Positions 25,113 to 33,650 of a DNA stretch of 46,882 nt are shown in pieces (within the stretch, counting starts at the first letter, position 1; each line of letters starts with the position of its first letter). Source of the stretch: an uncultured Clostridia bacterium (GTDB taxonomy: Bacteria; Bacillota; Clostridia; Oscillospirales; Oscillospiraceae); the NCBI GenBank assembly GCA_947367115.1, contig CANBCW010000007.1, forward strand, positions 1-46,882, read 5' to 3'. Made by a program: the position numbers and the translations under genes. The notes beneath the pieces were generated by a model that saw nothing but the letters and a program-made list of their open reading frames with translations, was not told where the DNA came from and searched no databases.

Positions 25113-25994
25113 ATGCATCCATATTGCCCTGAGGGGATTAATACCACGCCGCCCACTTTCGATGAGCTGCGCCGCGGCGCAGGCACGGGAGAGATTTTTC
25201 AGGCGCTGTGTGTCAAGTGTGACGAATTCCACAATCTGCATCTGGATCTTGGCGACATAAAGGGGGTAATTCCCCGCGAGGAAGCCGCAACAGGCATTCA
25301 GGAAGGAATAACAAAGGAGATCGCCATATTATCCCGCGTTGGAAAATGGGTATGCTTTCAGGTATTGGCCTTTGACACCCGGGGAACCGCCATTCTCTCC
25401 CGCCGGGCGGCTCAGGCTGAAGCCAAAACCTATTTTCTGAATACCCTTCGCCCCGGGGATATCATCCCGGCAGTCGTGCAGAACCCATCCGCCTTTGGAG
25501 TATTCTGTGATATCGGATGCGGATGCACTGCATTGATGCGCCTTGAACGGTGCTGTGTCTCACGTCTGAGTACCTCCGCGGAACACTTTCATCCAGGACA
25601 GCGAATATACGCCGCCGTATTGGGCGTAGACGATGCCGCCGGTCTGATTCACCTGACCGGACGAGAGCTGCTGGGTACCTGGGAGGAAAACGCCGATAGA
25701 TTTAAGGCAGGCCAGACGGTCACCGGCGTCGTACGCAGCGTTATGCCTTACGGCATTTTCATAGAGCTGACGCCAAACCTGTCAGGGCTGGCAGAACCAA
25801 GCGCCCAGGCAGCGGAAGGAGACACCGTAAGTGTCTACATCCGCTCTATCCAGCCGGAAAAGCATAAAATCAAACTGACAGTATTGGAACGCCTATCCGA
25901 ATCCATTCCATCCCAGCTGCGCTATACGCAAACAGAGGGCAGGCTGGAAAAATGGGAATACTACCCCGGCAGCAGCGCCGTTACTTATTTTTAA
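25113..25994 (+). CDS. S1 RNA-binding domain protein
   Basis: The 293-residue protein is built of S1-like OB folds: a divergent one at about 25-95 (FHNLHLDLGDIKGVIPREE), one at about 112-180 (GDIIPAVVQNPSAFGVFCDIG) and one at about 197-260 (VTGVVRSVMPYGIFIELTPN, GLAEPS). The repeats resemble those of ribosomal S1-like proteins of Clostridia, but it is too short to be a full S1. It probably binds RNA. GGGGG stands 8 bases before the ATG. Its 3' end overlaps the convergent rarA end by 14 bases. Confidence 0.85.
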   Translation: MHPYCPEGINTTPPTFDELRRGAGTGEIFQALCVKCDEFHNLHLDLGDIKGVIPREEAATGIQEGITKEIAILSRVGKWVCFQVLAFDTRGTAILSRRAAQAEAKTYFLNTLRPGDIIPAVVQNPSAFGVFCDIGCGCTALMRLERCCVSRLSTSAEHFHPGQRIYAAVLGVDDAAGLIHLTGRELLGTWEENADRFKAGQTVTGVVRSVMPYGIFIELTPNLSGLAEPSAQAAEGDTVSVYIRSIQPEKHKIKLTVLERLSESIPSQLRYTQTEGRLEKWEYYPGSSAVTYF

Positions 25995-27243
25995 TGGCAT
26001 CCCAATACTGCTTCGCTGCCTGTTCCAGCTTATTGGGGCCGTATTCGTAGTAAACCGTACCCGCCAATTCATCGGGCAGATACTGCTGCCGCACCCAATG
26101 GTTCGGAAAATCGTGGGGATACAGGTATCCCTGCTCCCACTCCATGGTGTAGGAGTCCGCGTGCATGTTCTGCAGGTGGCGGGGGAAATCGCCGCCTTTC
26201 CCCTTCTGCACATCCTCCGTAGCGGCGGCGAGAGCCATATAGGCGGAATTGGATTTCGGTGAGGTCGCCATCAGCACCGCCGCGTCCACCAGCGGGATCC
26301 GCGCCTCCGGCATTCCCAGTTTTAAAGCCATGTCCACCGCCGCATTCACAATGGGAATGATCTGCGGGAATGCAAGTCCCACATCCTCTGCCGCGATAAC
26401 CATAAGACGGCGGCAGGCAGACTGCATCTGCCCCACCTCCAGCAGCCGAGCCAGATAATGCACAGCAGCATCCGGATCAGAGCCACGAATGGATTTTTGC
26501 AGAGCCGACAAAAGATCGTAATGATTGTCACCATCCCGATCCGCCCGCAGGGCACTTTTCTGGGTAACAACCTTCGCGTCAGCCAGTGACAGCGTCAAAG
26601 CATCGCCCACCGGAACACCCGCAGAGAACAGCACCTCCACCGCATTCAGTGCCTTCCGGATATCACCGCCACAGCTGGAAGCGATGTATTCCAGCGCGCC
26701 CTCCTCCGCCGTGGCCTTCAGCGCGGTGCGCTCTTCCATATAGGCAACCGCACGGCGCACCGCCTGCAAAGCAGCAGACGCGGAGATCTGCTTGAATTCA
26801 AAGACAGTAGAACGGCTGAGAATCGCGTTAAAAACGTAGAAATATGGGTTTTCCGTGGTGGAGGCGATCAGCGTGATCTTACCGTTTTCGATGTGCTCCA
26901 GCAAAGACTGCTGCTGCTTCTTATTGAAGGACTGAATCTCATCAAGGTACAGCAGCACCCCATTGGGTGCTAAAAATGTATCCAATTCGGCAACGATCTG
27001 CTTGATATCGGCAGTAGAAGCGGTAGTCGCGTTGAGCTTGTACAGCGTTCGGTTGGTCTGCTTGGCGATGATATTTGCCACAGTGGTCTTGCCGGTACCG
27101 CTGGGGCCGTAGAATACCATGTTCGGGATGTTCCCGGAATCGATCAGGCGGCGCAGAACCGCGCCCTTGCCCAAGATATGCTCCTGACCGTACACCTCAT
27201 CCAGTGTCTGCGGACGCAAAAGATCCGCCAGGGGCTGATACAT
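25981..27243 (-). CDS. rarA: AAA+ ATPase RarA/MgsA (replication fork maintenance)
   Basis: This clamp-loader-like ATPase acts at stalled replication forks. The 420-residue protein starts MYQPLADLLRPQTLDEVYGQ, with Walker A GPSGTGKT at 46-53, Walker B LLYLDEI near 100, sensor 1 IASTTENP, arginine finger region ILSRSTVFEF, and the C-terminal tetramerisation domain (SAYMALAAA, YLYPHDFPNHWV). The open frame extends 35 codons upstream across the promoter, but GGAGGGG stands just before ATG 27241-27243, which is chosen. It has its own promoter, divergent from the T-box promoter. Confidence 0.96.
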   Translation of the reverse strand: MYQPLADLLRPQTLDEVYGQEHILGKGAVLRRLIDSGNIPNMVFYGPSGTGKTTVANIIAKQTNRTLYKLNATTASTADIKQIVAELDTFLAPNGVLLYLDEIQSFNKKQQQSLLEHIENGKITLIASTTENPYFYVFNAILSRSTVFEFKQISASAALQAVRRAVAYMEERTALKATAEEGALEYIASSCGGDIRKALNAVEVLFSAGVPVGDALTLSLADAKVVTQKSALRADRDGDNHYDLLSALQKSIRGSDPDAAVHYLARLLEVGQMQSACRRLMVIAAEDVGLAFPQIIPIVNAAVDMALKLGMPEARIPLVDAAVLMATSPKSNSAYMALAAATEDVQKGKGGDFPRHLQNMHADSYTMEWEQGYLYPHDFPNHWVRQQYLPDELAGTVYYEYGPNKLEQAAKQYWDAIKNK

Positions 27244-27279
27244 ACGTTCCCCTCCTGTTCTTTCAAACATATATTCTAT

Positions 27280-27308
27280 ATCATACCATCCAATCGCGTC
27301 TGCGTCAA
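27280..27308 (-). promoter_or_regulatory. Promoter of rarA
   Basis: On the minus strand TTGACG (27303-27308) and TATGAT (27280-27285) are 17 bases apart, 36 bases upstream of the rarA ATG. Confidence 0.8.
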
Positions 27309-27331
27309 GCGGACAAAAAGCGAAAAAATAC

Positions 27332-27360
27332 TTGCATTTTTTAAACACTTGTGATAATAT
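27332..27360 (+). promoter_or_regulatory. Promoter of the T-box / Nudix-pheST operon
   Basis: TTGCAT (27332-27337) and TAATAT (27355-27360) are separated by 17 bases. The start of transcription would be near 27367, leaving a leader of about 350 bases. Confidence 0.7.
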
Positions 27361-27492
27361 TCCAAATGATATGCAAAAGCGTTGAATGGGCTGTCTGATA
27401 TCGAAAACACGCCTTTAGCGAGAGCGGGATGGTGAAAGCCGCTTGCGTGTGGTATCGGGCTTTCTCCCAGGAGCTGCTGCCTGAAAATTTTC

Positions 27493-27557
27493 TATGTTGC
27501 CATATTATTGGGGAGATTGCCACGCCAGTGTGCGCACTGGCTCGCAATGACAACATA
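27493..27557. repeat. Repeat-like palindromic element within the T-box leader
   Basis: Nested inverted repeats fold the whole segment: TATGTTG with CAACATA at the ends, ATTGC with GCAAT inside, and CCAGTG with CACTGG near the tip. The core GATTGCCACG...CTCGCAATGAC resembles a dispersed intergenic palindrome that I recall from many gut bacterial genomes. Only one copy was noticed in this window. Confidence 0.55.
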
Positions 27558-27663
27558 AAAGTAGTAGGGTCAGACGGGTAACTCCGTTAAAGGTTGCGAG
27601 CGTGATCGCGCTTTTAAGCTGCGCCAATTTTGGCGAATCGTGGGTGGTACCGCGGAAGGAATG

Positions 27664-27704
27664 CCTTTCGTCCCTGTTTTGTGGGATGGAGGGTTTATTT
27701 TTTT
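27664..27704 (+). terminator. Regulated terminator of the T-box
   Basis: CCTTTCGTCCC (27664-27674) pairs with GGGATGGAGGG (27683-27693), including G-U pairs, followed by a T-rich run at 27694-27704. Its left arm is also the partner of the antiterminator formed by the T-box core. Confidence 0.85.
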
Positions 27705-27717
27705 GGGGAGAGACTTT

Positions 27718-28194
27718 ATGGACTTGACATTCAAAACCGAAAGCGGTGTGTTTAATTACCGCGTCTGTGCCATCATCATACACGATCAGGCGCTGCTTGT
27801 CACGAAAAACGATGGCACCCCATACTACTATCTCCCCGGCGGCCGTGTAAAGCTGCACGAAACCGCGGAAAATGCCATGAAACGCGAGCTCTTTGAGGAG
27901 CTGGGCGTTCACGGAAAGATCCTTCGGCCTCTGTGGCTAAACCAAGGCTTTTTTACCGAGGATGTCACACAGGAGAAATTCCATGAGCTTTGCGTTTACT
28001 ATCTGGTAGATGTTTCCCAAACGGAGCTTCTTGAGCGCGGCAATTCTTTTATCCGAACCGAGGGAGAAAAACGCTACCTATACGAATGGCTCCCCCTTGC
28101 CCGGTTGAAAGATGAATACCTCTATCCCCTCTTCATCAAAGAGAAGATCCATGATCTGCCACAGACCTTTACGATACTGGCAGAATATGAATAA
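27718..28194 (+). CDS. Nudix hydrolase, first gene of the T-box operon
   Basis: The 158-residue protein has a perfect Nudix box at residues 42-64 (G-x5-E-x7-REL-x-EE-x-GV), which binds magnesium and hydrolyses a nucleoside diphosphate linked to another group; the substrate cannot be read from the sequence. ATG 27718 follows GGGGAGA, directly after the T-box terminator; the longer open frame runs through the riboswitch and is rejected. There is no terminator before pheS 28 bases downstream, so the gene should be induced together with pheST on phenylalanine shortage. Possible roles include housecleaning of a modified nucleotide; this is not established. Confidence 0.92.
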   Translation: MDLTFKTESGVFNYRVCAIIIHDQALLVTKNDGTPYYYLPGGRVKLHETAENAMKRELFEELGVHGKILRPLWLNQGFFTEDVTQEKFHELCVYYLVDVSQTELLERGNSFIRTEGEKRYLYEWLPLARLKDEYLYPLFIKEKIHDLPQTFTILAEYE

Positions 28195-28222
28195 ATACAT
28201 TACCCCAAAAGGAGAATGATAC

Positions 28223-29266
28223 ATGAAAGAACAATTAGAGCTGATCAAGCAAAACGCCCTGGCTGCTCTCGATGCCGCGGAAAATACCGCCACTCTGGAC
28301 GAGCAGCGTGTCAAATGGCTCGGCAAGAAGGGCGAGCTGACTGCCGTTCTGAAAATGATGGGCAAGCTGTCCGCTGAAGAGCGCCCCATTATGGGTCAGC
28401 TGGCAAACTCTGTCCGCGCCGAGATCGAAGCCAAGCTGGAGGAGCGCAAGTCCGCCCTCAGCGCCGCCGCGTTGGAAGCAAAGCTGGCTGCCGAAGCCAT
28501 TGACGTGACCATCCCCGGTGATGCCGTTTCCATGGGTCATCAGCACCCCATGAATCAGGTGCTGCAGCAGGTCAAGGATATTTTCGTTGGCCTGGGCTAC
28601 ACCGTGGTCGACGGCCCTGAGGTGGAGCTGGCCAGCTACAACTTCACCCGCCTGAATATTGAGGAAGGCCATCCCTCCCGTGACCGCAGTGACACCTTCT
28701 ACTTCACCGACGATGACGCGGTGCTGCTGCGCACCCAGACCAGCTCCATGCAGATCCGCTTCATGGAAGAGCACAAGCCCCCGCTGTGCATGCTGGCTCC
28801 CGGCCGTGTGTTCCGTAAGGACGAGGCGGACGCCACCCACTCCCCCATGTTCCACCAGATCGAAGGCCTGGTGGTGGACGAGCACATCACCATGGGCGAC
28901 CTGAAGGGCGCGCTGATCACCATTATGCGTGCCATCTACGGTGAGGATGCCCAGATGCGCTTCCGCCCCCATCACTTCCCCTTCACCGAGCCGAGCTGCG
29001 AGATGGATATGCAGTGCCACAAGTGCCACGGCACCGGTGAGGTGGACGGTGCCGTCTGCCCCACCTGCCATGGTGAAGGCTGGATCGAGCTGCTGGGTGC
29101 CGGTATGGTTCACCCTGAGGTTCTGCGCAACTGCGGCATCGATCCTGAAAAATACTCCGGCTTTGCCTTCGGCATGGGCCTGGAGCGTATGGCCATGGGC
29201 CGCCTGAAAATCAATGACCTGCGTCTGATCTTCGATAACGACGTACGGTTCCTGAACCAGTTCTAA
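28223..29266 (+). CDS. pheS: Phenylalanyl-tRNA synthetase alpha subunit
   Basis: This catalytic subunit of the (alpha-beta)2 enzyme charges tRNA-Phe. The 347-residue protein has the N-terminal coiled coil (EQLELIKQNALAALDAAE) and the class II core: motif 2 around LLRTQTSSMQIRFM and RVFRKDEADATH, and motif 3 GFAFGMGLERMAM. Near residues 258-278 two CxxCxG pairs (CHKCHG and CPTCHG) form a zinc finger common in Gram-positive PheS, here with a slightly long linker. AAGGAG precedes the ATG. Codon use is strongly biased as in glnS. It is controlled by the T-box upstream. Confidence 0.97.
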   Translation: MKEQLELIKQNALAALDAAENTATLDEQRVKWLGKKGELTAVLKMMGKLSAEERPIMGQLANSVRAEIEAKLEERKSALSAAALEAKLAAEAIDVTIPGDAVSMGHQHPMNQVLQQVKDIFVGLGYTVVDGPEVELASYNFTRLNIEEGHPSRDRSDTFYFTDDDAVLLRTQTSSMQIRFMEEHKPPLCMLAPGRVFRKDEADATHSPMFHQIEGLVVDEHITMGDLKGALITIMRAIYGEDAQMRFRPHHFPFTEPSCEMDMQCHKCHGTGEVDGAVCPTCHGEGWIELLGAGMVHPEVLRNCGIDPEKYSGFAFGMGLERMAMGRLKINDLRLIFDNDVRFLNQF

Positions 29267-29280
29267 AGGAGGGATCGACC

Positions 29281-31668
29281 ATGAAACTGAACAGAAAATG
29301 GCTGAATGAGGAATTCGTGGATCTTTCCCACGTTTCCGACAAGGAGTTCGTTGAAACCATGACCGTTGCCGGTCAGAAGGTGGAGACCTACGAGCGCATG
29401 GATGCCGAGATCAAGAATGTGGTCGTCGGCAAAGTCGTTTCCATTGTCCGGCACGAAAATTCCGACCACATGTGGGTCTGCCAGGTGGACGTGGGCGGCG
29501 AGGAGCCCGTCCAGATTGTCACCGGCGCGCAGAATGTTCACGAGGGCGACCTGGTTCCCGCCGCACTGCATAATTCCTACCTGCCCGGCGGCATCCACAT
29601 CACCAAGGGCAAGCTCCGCGGCGAGAAGTCCAACGGCATGCTCTGCTCCTTCGCCGAGCTGGGTCTGACTCAGAACGATCTGCCCGACGCATACGCCGAC
29701 GGAATCTGGATCCTCAACGGCGAGGACTGCAAGCCCGGTGATGACATCAATCTGGTCATCGGCAACAATGATACCATCGTCGATTTTGAAATTACCAACA
29801 ACCGCCCCGACTGCTATTCCATCATCGGTCTGGCTCGGGAAGCCGCCGCGGCCTTCAACCAGCCCATGCGCCATCACGAGCCCATGGTCAAGGGCAGCAA
29901 CGCCGGATCCATGTACGAAATGCTGGATGTTGAGGTTCCCGCAACTGAGCTGTGCAACCGCTACACCTCCCGGATGGTGAAGAACGTCAAAATTGCTCCC
30001 TCCCCCAAGTGGCTCCGTCAGCGTCTGCGGGCCAACGGCGTTCGCCCCATCAACAACATTGTTGACATCACCAACTACGTCATGCTGGAATACGGCCAGC
30101 CCATGCACGCCTTTGACTACCGTTATGTGGCCTCCGGTAAGATCGTAGTCCGTGAAGCGGAGGAAGGCGAAACGCTGACCACTTTGGACGGCAATGTCCG
30201 CGCTCTGACCCCCGGCATGCTGGTCATTGCGGACGACAGCAAGGCCATCGGCCTGGCCGGCATCATGGGCGGCGAAAATTCCGAGATTCTGGACGATACC
30301 ACCACCGTCGTATTCGAATCCGCCAACTTCAACGGCACTTCCATTCGTCAGACCGCTCTGACTCTGGGCATGCGCACCGATGCTTCCAGCAAGTTCGAGA
30401 AAAACCTGGATCCCATGATGACCGTTCCCGCCGTGCAGCGCGCCTGTGAACTGGTGGAGCTGCTGGAGTGCGGCGATGTGATGGACGGCATCATCGATAT
30501 CGTCAACTACGTTCCCGCCCCCAGAACGCTAGAACTGGAGCCTGAGAAGATCAACCGGCTGCTGGGAACCGAGATCAGTGAGGAAGATATGGTCTCCTAT
30601 CTGAACCGACTTGAGATTCCCGTGGAAGGCCGCACCATCCATGTCCCCTCCTTCCGTCCCGACCTGAACCTGATGGCTGACATTGCTGAGGAAGTTGGCC
30701 GTCTGTACGGCTATAACGAGATTCCCACCACTGCTTTCAAGAATGCCACCCAGGGCGGCTACAGCCCCGAAATGATTCTGGAAAACAAGGCAGGCGCTCT
30801 GTGCCGCAGCCTTGGCTACAGCGAGATCATCACCTACTCCTTTGTTTCTCCCACTGTTTTCGATCAGATCCGTCTGCCAGCTGACTCCGTTCTGCGTAAC
30901 GCTCTGAGAATCCAGAACCCTCTTGGTGAAGACACCTCCATCATGCGAACCATTGCGGTACCCTCTATGCTGGACATTCTGTCCCGGAATAACGCCTACC
31001 ACAATAAAAATGTTAAGCTCTACGAGCTGGCAAAGATCTACCTTCCCACCGAGGGGCAGGTTCTGCCTCAGGAGCCCAAGATGCTTGTTTTGGGAACCTA
31101 CGGTGAGGGAGCAACCTTCTTCTCCATGAAGGGTGAGCTGGAAGCCATTTTCGCGGGTCTGCGTGTCAAGAAGGCAAGCTACACAGCGGTTCGCAACAAC
31201 CCCACCTTTCACCCCGGCCGCTGTGCCATGGTCACTGTGGACGGCATTGAACTGGGTTATATGGGGCAGATTCATCCTCTGGTTGCCAAGAACTATGGTA
31301 TGGATGTGGATGTGTACTGTGCCGAGATCAACTTCACCAAGCTGTTTGATCTGCGCCTGCCCGATGTCACTTACACCCCCCTGCCCAAGTATCCCACCGT
31401 ATCCCGAGATCTGTCTCTGGTCTGTGATGAAGCCGTCACCGTTGCTCAGGCCGAGGATGTGATCACCTCTTCCGCTGGAAAGCTGCTGCGTGATGTCAAG
31501 CTGTTTGATATCTACCGTGGAACCGGCGTACCTGAGGGCAAAAAGAGCATGGCCTTCTCTCTGGAGCTGCGCGCTGACGACCGCACCCTGACCGACGCAG
31601 ACTCTGAGGCCGTCGTTTCCAAGGTTCTCGCCGCCCTCAGTGAGAAACTGGGCGCTATTCTGCGATAA
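29281..31668 (+). CDS. pheT: Phenylalanyl-tRNA synthetase beta subunit
   Basis: The 795-residue beta subunit forms the enzyme with PheS. In order: an EMAP/OB tRNA-binding domain (about 40-150, VVGKVVSIVRHENSDHMWVC, KLRGEKSNGMLCS), the B3/B4 editing domain that hydrolyses mischarged Tyr-tRNA, B5 (LNRLEIPVEGRTIHVPSFRP), the catalytic-like core, and the C-terminal FDX-ACB anticodon-binding domain (LPKYPTVSRDLSLVCDEAV). The ATG follows GGAGGG and lies 14 bases after the pheS stop. Length and order are standard. Confidence 0.97.
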   Translation: MKLNRKWLNEEFVDLSHVSDKEFVETMTVAGQKVETYERMDAEIKNVVVGKVVSIVRHENSDHMWVCQVDVGGEEPVQIVTGAQNVHEGDLVPAALHNSYLPGGIHITKGKLRGEKSNGMLCSFAELGLTQNDLPDAYADGIWILNGEDCKPGDDINLVIGNNDTIVDFEITNNRPDCYSIIGLAREAAAAFNQPMRHHEPMVKGSNAGSMYEMLDVEVPATELCNRYTSRMVKNVKIAPSPKWLRQRLRANGVRPINNIVDITNYVMLEYGQPMHAFDYRYVASGKIVVREAEEGETLTTLDGNVRALTPGMLVIADDSKAIGLAGIMGGENSEILDDTTTVVFESANFNGTSIRQTALTLGMRTDASSKFEKNLDPMMTVPAVQRACELVELLECGDVMDGIIDIVNYVPAPRTLELEPEKINRLLGTEISEEDMVSYLNRLEIPVEGRTIHVPSFRPDLNLMADIAEEVGRLYGYNEIPTTAFKNATQGGYSPEMILENKAGALCRSLGYSEIITYSFVSPTVFDQIRLPADSVLRNALRIQNPLGEDTSIMRTIAVPSMLDILSRNNAYHNKNVKLYELAKIYLPTEGQVLPQEPKMLVLGTYGEGATFFSMKGELEAIFAGLRVKKASYTAVRNNPTFHPGRCAMVTVDGIELGYMGQIHPLVAKNYGMDVDVYCAEINFTKLFDLRLPDVTYTPLPKYPTVSRDLSLVCDEAVTVAQAEDVITSSAGKLLRDVKLFDIYRGTGVPEGKKSMAFSLELRADDRTLTDADSEAVVSKVLAALSEKLGAILR

Positions 31669-31696
31669 GAACAGGAAAAAAATCACACTTCAGGGC

Positions 31697-31725
31697 TTTA
31701 CACAAACATAATTTTGGGTTATAAT
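31697..31725 (+). promoter_or_regulatory. Promoter of ireB
   Basis: TTTACA (31697-31702) and TATAAT (31720-31725) are separated by 17 bases, 30 bases before the ATG. Confidence 0.85.
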
Positions 31726-31755
31726 AGTTCTAATCTTTATTAGGAGGTCGATACC

Positions 31756-32007
31756 ATGATGGATAACACCATTAAGTTCACTGTTCCCAGCGATGACAAG
31801 CAGAATATGCGCCGCACGCTGCGCAGTGTATTCGACGCTCTGAATGAGAAAGGCTATAACCCCATCAATCAGATCGTCGGCTACCTGCTTACGGAAGATC
31901 CCACCTATATCACCAACTACAACAATGCCCGCAGCATGATCTGTAAGTTGGATCGGGACGAGCTTCTGCAGGAATTGGTACGCTGCTACCTGTTTGACAA
32001 GAAGTAA
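31756..32007 (+). CDS. ireB: IreB family regulatory phosphoprotein (UPF0297)
   Basis: The 83-residue protein shows the family pattern: [18 protein letters not shown], then [26 protein letters not shown], then a C-terminal region with [12 protein letters not shown]. In Enterococcus IreB is phosphorylated on N-terminal threonines by the PASTA kinase IreK and affects cell-wall stress tolerance. Here it stands as a single-gene unit with its own promoter and terminator, not with the ruvX (yqgF) neighbour often seen. GGAGG precedes the start. Identity is firm; its role in this organism is inferred. Confidence 0.92.
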   Translation: MMDNTIKFTVPSDDKQNMRRTLRSVFDALNEKGYNPINQIVGYLLTEDPTYITNYNNARSMICKLDRDELLQELVRCYLFDKK

Positions 32008-32014
32008 CTCCGCC

Positions 32015-32044
32015 AAGAGGCTTTTGCCACGGCAAAAGCCTCTT
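32015..32044 (+). terminator. Terminator of ireB
   Basis: A 14-bp stem (AAGAGGCTTTTGCC and its complement) is followed by TTCAATTTC, 8 bases past the ireB stop. Confidence 0.85.
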
Positions 32045-32129
32045 TCAATTTCATACTCCCCCTCCGTCTTACAGCTTTGTATCATTTTAGGTAATGGTTG
32101 GAAGTTCTTCCGGATATGCCCTATTTCGG

Positions 32130-32158
32130 TTGACAAAATAGTTACAATCTGTTACCAT
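32130..32158 (+). promoter_or_regulatory. Promoter of the 95-residue gene and the NlpC/P60 gene
   Basis: A perfect TTGACA (32130-32135) and TACCAT (32153-32158) are 17 bases apart, 32 bases before the ATG at 32191. Confidence 0.75.
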
Positions 32159-32190
32159 CCACACATTCTCTGCGAAAGGAGGTATTACCA

Positions 32191-32478
32191 ATGGCAGATG
32201 ATAAGGTTCTGATGTATAAGGGGCATCCCCTGATGCGTAAGGACAATCTGGTCTATTACGGCTCCATGGCTGATTCTCACATCGTCATGCTCCAGATTCT
32301 CGAAACCAAGAAGATGGGCGATACCGATATCGCTACACGGGTCTCCGTTCAGCTCCAGCTGACCGACCCGAATGCCAGAAGCCGTGACCGCATCGTTAAG
32401 AAAAGTGAGAAACCCGGTTTCTACACCGCGCTGGACGTTGGCAGTGTTTGGCTGACCAGAGCGCTCGCAGGCAAGTAA
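32191..32478 (+). CDS. Conserved-looking small protein of unknown function
   Basis: The 95-residue protein begins MADDKVLMYKGHPLMRKDN and has no signal peptide, membrane segment or Cys. It is rich in alternating hydrophobic and polar residues (HIVMLQILETK, VSVQLQLTD), suggesting a small beta fold. A strong GGAGG at good spacing and a clear promoter support it as a real gene. It is followed 35 bases later by a cell-wall hydrolase gene without a terminator in between, so they are probably co-transcribed. I do not recognise the family. Confidence 0.8.
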   Translation: MADDKVLMYKGHPLMRKDNLVYYGSMADSHIVMLQILETKKMGDTDIATRVSVQLQLTDPNARSRDRIVKKSEKPGFYTALDVGSVWLTRALAGK

Positions 32479-32513
32479 GACACATGTTTTCACAGTAAGA
32501 CGGAGGGCAACGT

Positions 32514-33488
32514 ATGAAACGACTTACACGTACGATTTGTATTCTGCTGACGATGTTCATTTTCGTCAGCACCATGACTTTCGGCGTTTCCGCGGCAAGC
32601 GGAAACCTGACGACCCATATCGGAATGGTCGACGCCAGCGCCCTGCGCCTGCGTTCCGGCCCCTCCACAAGCTATGCCACCCTCGCCTACGCGTCTGAAG
32701 GCGAATATGTGACCGTTACAGGAAAGACCGGCTCTTGGTATCAGGTGATTTACAATCTGACTGAGGGCTACATGCACGAAAGCTACATCAACACCTACAC
32801 GGTGAAGAATGTTGAGCTTGGTTACGGCAGCGTCAATGGCAGCAAGGTCAATGTTCGCTCCGGCCCAGGAACATCCTATTCTTCCCTGACCCGCGCGAAC
32901 AACGGCGAAAAAGCCTATATTATCGGCTTTAATAACCAGTGGTACAAGGTAATCTTCGGCAGTCACATCGGCTATATCCGCAGTGACTATCTGACGCTGA
33001 CCGAAATCCCTTACGAAAATAATGCCTCGACCAAGACCCCACTGTTTTTCGTCAACGGAAAATCCACCGGCGTAACCCCCAGCGCTTCCGCTCTGAACGG
33101 TGGAAGCACGTCTGCTTCCGTCACCCGGCAGCAAATCGTGGATAACGCAAAAAAGCTGTTGGGCACTCCATATGTCTGGGGCGGCAGCACACCAAAAGGT
33201 TTTGATTGCTCCGGTTTCGTGCAGTATGTAATGAACCTCAGCGGCATCAGCCTGCCCAGAACCACCACGGAGCAGTACAAGGTTGGAACCTATGTCGTCA
33301 AAAGCAGCCTGCAGCCCGGTGATCTCGTATTTTTGCAGAATACATACCGCTCCGGTATCTCCCATGTGGGCATCTATATTGGCGATGGCAAGATGATCCA
33401 CGCTTCCAGTTCCAAGGGTGTTGTAACAAGCAGTCTTTCAAGTTCCTACTATACCCAGCACTACTATGGTGCCCGGCGTGTAGTTTGA
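32514..33488 (+). CDS. Secreted cell-wall hydrolase: two SH3b domains plus NlpC/P60
   Basis: This 324-residue secreted peptidoglycan endopeptidase has a signal peptide to about residue 27 (FGVSA-AS), two bacterial SH3 domains (about 33-95 with LRLRSGPSTSYATL, and 105-165 with VNVRSGPGTSYSSL) that bind peptidoglycan, a Ser/Thr-rich linker, and a C-terminal NlpC/P60 domain. The catalytic triad is C232 in FDCSGF, H284 in SHVGIYIG and H296 in MIHAS. Such enzymes cut D-glutamyl-diaminopimelate bonds. GGAGGG precedes the ATG. It ends the unit, with a strong terminator behind it. Confidence 0.95.
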   Translation: MKRLTRTICILLTMFIFVSTMTFGVSAASGNLTTHIGMVDASALRLRSGPSTSYATLAYASEGEYVTVTGKTGSWYQVIYNLTEGYMHESYINTYTVKNVELGYGSVNGSKVNVRSGPGTSYSSLTRANNGEKAYIIGFNNQWYKVIFGSHIGYIRSDYLTLTEIPYENNASTKTPLFFVNGKSTGVTPSASALNGGSTSASVTRQQIVDNAKKLLGTPYVWGGSTPKGFDCSGFVQYVMNLSGISLPRTTTEQYKVGTYVVKSSLQPGDLVFLQNTYRSGISHVGIYIGDGKMIHASSSKGVVTSSLSSSYYTQHYYGARRVV

Positions 33489-33504
33489 TGATTTGTATAT
33501 TTTT

Positions 33505-33533
33505 CCGGTGCCGGTCGGCACCGGGTATTTTTT
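33505..33533 (+). terminator. Terminator after the NlpC/P60 gene
   Basis: An 8-bp stem (CCGGTGCC with GGCACCGG) and a 4-base loop is followed shortly by six T. Confidence 0.88.
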
Positions 33534-33554
33534 ATGTTAATCCCTAAAATTGTG

Positions 33555-33583
33555 TTGATATCCCGAAAACAATCGAGTATAAT
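33555..33583 (+). promoter_or_regulatory. Promoter of the deacetylase-like gene
   Basis: TTGATA (33555-33560) and a perfect TATAAT (33578-33583) are separated by 17 bases, 67 bases before the ATG at 33651. Confidence 0.8.
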
Positions 33584-33650
33584 GATAAAGTGATAATGAA
33601 TGTCGGACGATCGGCAATTTTGATATACCTTGAAGAAAGGAACGTTTATC

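Larger units (their letters stand above)
27365..27704 (+). promoter_or_regulatory. T-box riboswitch (probable Phe specifier)
   Basis: This RNA leader reads the charging state of a tRNA and prevents termination when the tRNA is uncharged. The T-box core GGTGGTACCGCGG (27643-27655) is canonical and is followed by a terminator. The Stem I distal part is visible as AGCGAGAGCGGGATGG and GTGAAAGCCGCT (27413-27442), flanked by the pairing arms ACACGC and GCGTGT. A TTC codon at 27462-27464 lies where the specifier is expected, consistent with pheST downstream; the exact specifier loop is inferred by eye. Between Stem I and the antiterminator lies an unusual repeat-like hairpin. Confidence 0.87.

Noticed and set aside
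27640..27717. Upstream extension of the Nudix frame
   Set aside because: It would encode the T-box core and terminator; the ribosome site fits ATG 27718.
27505..27912. Minus-strand frame of 135 codons across the T-box and Nudix start
   Set aside because: It runs through the riboswitch and repeat hairpin and opposes the Nudix gene; no ribosome site seen.
28990..29090. DnaJ-like CxxCxG zinc finger as a novel insertion in PheS
   Set aside because: The same position in Bacillus PheS also has a CxxCxG-type zinc finger; only the linker is longer.
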